Below, one piece after another: positions 13,450 through 16,175 of a stretch of 16,175 bases of DNA. The stretch's first letter is position 1, and each line of letters starts with the position of its first letter. This DNA comes from CAZXDS01 sp964639525 (GTDB lineage: Bacteria > Bacteroidota > Ignavibacteria > Ignavibacteriales > Melioribacteraceae): the NCBI GenBank assembly GCA_964639525.1, contig CAZXDS010000061.1:1-16175 (forward strand). Reading direction: 5' to 3'. The position numbers and the translations under genes are program-made. The notes below the pieces were generated by a model. That model was not told where the DNA came from, searched no databases, and worked only from the letters and a program-made list of their open reading frames with translations.

Positions 13450-15354
13450 ATGAAGAGAGCCTCACTATATATTTTTATTATATTAAGTATTCCCGAGCTA
13501 TTTTATTCTCAAACAGTACGAGATAGTTTAACTTTATCTACTCCGGTAACCCAAAATATATTATTAACGTCGTTCGATAAACTTTTAAATACTTCATATT
13601 TTAATGGTAAATTAGTTTATGGACTTAACTTAAACAAATTTAATTTTTCAATTAAAGAGAGTTTCAAATCAACAGTTATAAAATCTACAACAAATAACAT
13701 AAAAGACGAACAGTTTTTATTTTTATCCGGCAGCTACAATTTCAATCGGCTATTTAGTTTTGGTGCCGCATTACGCAATACATTATATTCCGGAGATAAA
13801 CGTTTAATAATTAATAAAGCGGCATACTTAAACTCGGTTTTATTTATTAAATATTCTCCGATAAACAAAATTGTTATCACTCCTTTTGCAGGGGCTTCCT
13901 CTAATGAACAAGTAGGTAAAAAGGATAACGGATTTATTTATGGAATTGAGGGACAAATAAATAAATTAAAATTTAATGATTTTTATATTAATTCTTCGGC
14001 TAAATTTCAGAATGAAGACATTTCACCACGAAAAAACCTTATACGATTCTTTAACTTAAAATTAAATAGTAAATTAAAAAACATTTACAACAACAATCTT
14101 AGGTTTCAATTTTCACAATTGAAGAAAGACTTTTACCTTGAAGCTGATTCATTAATTGCGTCTGAATTTAATATTAGCAACAATATACAAAGCCGCAATG
14201 AAGCGAAATACATCGTAGAAGACAGATTGTCAATACCGCGTTCATCATCGCCTTTTGCATTTAACTTGAGCGGTTTAATTAGCAAACGAGATATTGATAG
14301 AGATGTAAGATATAAATCACTGACTAATATTACCACTTCTTCTTTTGATACCAGAATAGAAGAACTGAGCTTAAACTTAAACTCGCAAGTGAATTTCTAT
14401 TCAAGTTTTTTTAACGGGAACGTAAAACTTGGATTTTCTCAGCGTGAAGAAAATCATATTGCGAAATCTATTGAGGGAGCAAATCAAATAATTTTTGAAA
14501 AAAAGGAATTATTAGAAGAGCAAAAAAGTAATCGTTCACAAATTATTTCATTATCTGCATCAGGTACATTTATTATTTCAGATAGAAACAATATTCTCCT
14601 AAGTCTATTTCATAGAAAATTCAAATATGATACTCCAAGTCAAGATAATTTTGATGACCGAGATGAACTTTTATCAATTGTCAGAATTCGATTTAACCAC
14701 ACTTTCAACCCGTTTTTTAACATCTTTTTGAACCTTGACGGCAGCATAAATCACATTGCATATATCTTTGCCGAGAGAAGTGCAAACAATAATAAAAATC
14801 GTTTTATCAAGTTTTCGGGTGGTGGAACTTATCGCGGAAAAAATGTTATTTCAACTAATATAGCGGAAGTATCAGCTAATTATACAACATATGATTTCGA
14901 AAAAGATATTCCCACTCAAAATAGTTTTGCTTTTAGACAAGTTGCATTCAAGGATTCTTCCGCAATTAGAATTAAAAAGAATTTATTGTTTAAAATATAC
15001 GGCTATATTAAATTATCCGAACAGGGTGATTTTAATTGGGAAAATTTTTCCGGAAAACCGCTTAGATTTTTACAGGAAACTTATTTGGAACCGAAATTTT
15101 CACTTCCCTTCCGAGAATTAGTATTTAATATTGGATTAAGATTTTTCTCGCTCTCAACTTTTGGTTATACACAACAAAATATACGCATAAGACAATCCAA
15201 CTATACAAGTATAGGCCCACTTACAGAAATAAAATATTTATTAGCAACAAAGCTTAACATCAACATACATGGATACTATGAATTTATAACGCCTCAAAAT
15301 AATATTTCAATTCAACGAGCTAATTTATATTTGGCAGTAAATTGGAATTTTTAG
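13450..15354 (+). CDS. Predicted outer-membrane beta-barrel protein, function unknown
   Basis: I do not recognise a named family. Residues 1-20 look like a signal peptide (MKRASLYIFIILSIPELFYS, cleavage probably before Q21). The remaining ~614 residues have no long hydrophobic helix. They are rich in short segments alternating polar and hydrophobic/aromatic residues, separated by Asn/Asp/Lys-rich turns, as in a transmembrane barrel of many strands. The last residues, ANLYLAVNWNF, end in the terminal Phe that is typical of the signal recognised by the BAM complex. These points suggest an integral outer-membrane protein. There is no visible TonB box or plug domain, so it is unlikely to be a TonB-dependent receptor. 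It lies 46 bases after the beta-CASP gene and 73 bases before the RsbW-like gene, which could mean co-transcription, though no functional link is evident. Confidence 0.8.
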   Translation: MKRASLYIFIILSIPELFYSQTVRDSLTLSTPVTQNILLTSFDKLLNTSYFNGKLVYGLNLNKFNFSIKESFKSTVIKSTTNNIKDEQFLFLSGSYNFNRLFSFGAALRNTLYSGDKRLIINKAAYLNSVLFIKYSPINKIVITPFAGASSNEQVGKKDNGFIYGIEGQINKLKFNDFYINSSAKFQNEDISPRKNLIRFFNLKLNSKLKNIYNNNLRFQFSQLKKDFYLEADSLIASEFNISNNIQSRNEAKYIVEDRLSIPRSSSPFAFNLSGLISKRDIDRDVRYKSLTNITTSSFDTRIEELSLNLNSQVNFYSSFFNGNVKLGFSQREENHIAKSIEGANQIIFEKKELLEEQKSNRSQIISLSASGTFIISDRNNILLSLFHRKFKYDTPSQDNFDDRDELLSIVRIRFNHTFNPFFNIFLNLDGSINHIAYIFAERSANNNKNRFIKFSGGGTYRGKNVISTNIAEVSANYTTYDFEKDIPTQNSFAFRQVAFKDSSAIRIKKNLLFKIYGYIKLSEQGDFNWENFSGKPLRFLQETYLEPKFSLPFRELVFNIGLRFFSLSTFGYTQQNIRIRQSNYTSIGPLTEIKYLLATKLNINIHGYYEFITPQNNISIQRANLYLAVNWNF

Positions 15355-15427
15355 TTTTTTACTTGAAAAGGACAATCCGTAGCTTTATTTTACGGTATTA
15401 ATAAAAATAAATCGGTAAAACTAAATT

Positions 15428-15838
15428 TTGAAAGAAACTATCCATAAAAGAACATTTGCAAGCGATCCGGAACTGCTACCGGATATAGAGGATTACATAA
15501 TGGACACTGTTTCAACCCTTGTTATAAGCGAAGAAGCAATGAATAAGCTTGCTCTGTCAGTTGCTGAAGCTGCCTCTAATGCAATTGTTCATGGGAACAA
15601 ATCGGACATTAGTAAATCAATTGAAATAACTATTAAAGTAAATGCCGAGCGAATCCAATTAATTTTTAAAGATGAAGGAAGCGGCTTTAATCCTGAAAGT
15701 GTACCCAACCCTACAACACCGGAAAACATTCTAAAAACTCACGGACGCGGACTTCACATAATGCACACTTTTTTAGATAATTTGAGCTATAACTTTTTAG
15801 AGGACGGAACTGAAACTATTTTGGATATTAAATTATAA
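15428..15838 (+). CDS. RsbW/SpoIIAB-like ATP-binding protein (anti-sigma factor kinase family)
   Basis: This is a single HATPase_c_2 (GHKL-fold) domain of 136 residues, as in RsbW and SpoIIAB, serine kinases that bind a sigma factor or phosphorylate an STAS-domain anti-anti-sigma partner. The N box reads SVAEAASNAIVHGNKSD (44-60) with E47, N51 and H55. The G1 box is DEGSGF (82-87). The G2 box is HGRGLHIMHTFLD (105-117). All nucleotide-binding elements look intact. The start is TTG 15428 without a Shine-Dalgarno site. It is preferred because the next Met (residue 25) would remove the first strand and helix (TFASDPELLPDIEDYI). No sigma factor, STAS protein or phosphatase is encoded alongside, so the partner is unknown. 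Such orphan domains in FCB bacteria may act with STAS proteins encoded elsewhere. Confidence 0.88.
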   Translation: MKETIHKRTFASDPELLPDIEDYIMDTVSTLVISEEAMNKLALSVAEAASNAIVHGNKSDISKSIEITIKVNAERIQLIFKDEGSGFNPESVPNPTTPENILKTHGRGLHIMHTFLDNLSYNFLEDGTETILDIKL

Positions 15839-15884
15839 TCAATATTAATATATTTATTAACTCACATTATGCAAATAATTGTAC

Positions 15885-16023
15885 TGAATTGCCCGACTTT
15901 TAAGTCGGGAGGGCTAATTAAAGAAAAATCTATGGGCTTTAGCCCAATAATTCTAGGAAATTGAGCTAAATCCTTAAGTTGTTCTTTTCATTCCGTCCCC
16001 GACCTGAAGGTCGGGGCAATTGA
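15885..16023. mobile_element. MITE-like composite palindromic element (~140 bp)
   Basis: The whole stretch is a large imperfect inverted repeat. The left arm begins GAATTGCCCGACT and the right arm ends GGTCGGGGCAATTG. The reverse complement of the right half aligns with the left half over about 65 bases, down to a centre near 15950-15957. Each arm contains its own palindrome: CCCGACTTTTAAGTCGGG (15892-15909) on the left and CCCCGACCTGAAGGTCGGGG (15997-16016) on the right. Inside these lies a second pair, GGGCTTTAGCCC (15934-15945) and its degenerate mate GAGCTAAATCC (15963-15973). The nested design suggests a non-autonomous element moved by a transposase acting on hairpins (IS200/IS605 or RAYT type). 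No transposase or clear target duplication is visible, so the mobility claim is inference. Confidence 0.55.
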
Positions 16024-16073
16024 ATAATAATATTGTGAAGATGAGTTATTAATTATCAAAATTATTCCAATTA

Positions 16074-16108
16074 AAAAGCCCGATTCATAATTATGGACTC
16101 GGGCTTTT
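16074..16108. terminator. Strong intrinsic terminator, probably bidirectional
   Basis: AAAAGCCCGA (16074-16083) pairs perfectly with TCGGGCTTTT (16099-16108), a 10-bp stem with a 15-base loop that itself contains the palindrome CATAATTATG. On the + strand it is followed by GATTTTT, and on the - strand the A-rich left side gives a T-tract. It could end transcription from the RsbW-like gene, about 235 bases away, and from a gene beyond the right edge. Confidence 0.75.
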
Positions 16109-16175
16109 GATTTTTAAAAAATATACACAAAGCAAAGTGGTTTTCGGATTTTACAAAAATTTTCTCTCTTTTTAA

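Noticed and set aside
15377..15395. CCGTA/TACGG hairpin between the barrel gene and the RsbW-like gene as a terminator
   Set aside because: The stem is only five pairs with a nine-base loop and no T-tract follows. It is too weak to call.

Overview
The window is AT-rich, gene-dense bacterial chromosome. No single marker fixes the organism. Several features together suggest the Bacteroidota/Chlorobi/Ignavibacteria (FCB) group, and I would guess an Ignavibacteria-like lineage. These are a eukaryote-like type-2 isoleucyl-tRNA synthetase, starts that often lack a clear Shine-Dalgarno site, TAnnTTTG-like promoter elements, an outer-membrane barrel ending in Phe, a degraded gene whose end resembles a type IX secretion tail, and a DivIVA protein in an apparently diderm cell. 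This placement is inference from sequence style, not a database result.

Layout. Positions 1-238 hold a GTAG-type inverted repeat pair and a small hairpin in front of a YggS-family PLP-binding protein gene (239-928). A 357-base gap (929-1285) carries two short perfect or near-perfect hairpins, an AT-rich inverted repeat and a possible promoter. Seven genes then run head to tail on the + strand (1286-8839) with gaps of 0-27 bases or overlaps, and probably form one operon: divIVA, a trimeric-type purine nucleoside phosphorylase, a four-helix membrane protein with a DivIVA-like coiled-coil tail, ileS, a TraR/DksA-family regulator with a histone-H1-like tail, lspA and an RluD-type pseudouridine synthase. 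A degraded reading frame (8854-9116, - strand) follows, then a small exported hypothetical protein and phosphate acetyltransferase (both - strand). Divergent from pta are an AI-2E-family permease, a beta-CASP metallo-beta-lactamase-fold RNase-like protein, a 634-residue predicted outer-membrane barrel and an RsbW-like ATP-binding protein (all +). The right end (15839-16175) has no gene. It holds a ~140-bp MITE-like element built as a large imperfect inverted repeat and a strong intrinsic terminator.

How the genes fit together. The long operon mixes cell-pole/envelope functions (DivIVA, the membrane coiled-coil protein, LspA) with translation and growth control (IleRS, DksA-like protein, RluD) and purine salvage. 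The most interesting points are: a membrane-anchored relative of the DivIVA coiled coil encoded two genes from divIVA; a GIHH instead of HIGH signature in IleRS; a purine nucleoside phosphorylase with methylthioadenosine-phosphorylase-like residues at three substrate-contact positions; a DksA-like protein with an H1-like tail and a broken zinc-site Cys pair; and the composite palindromic repeats at both ends of the window.
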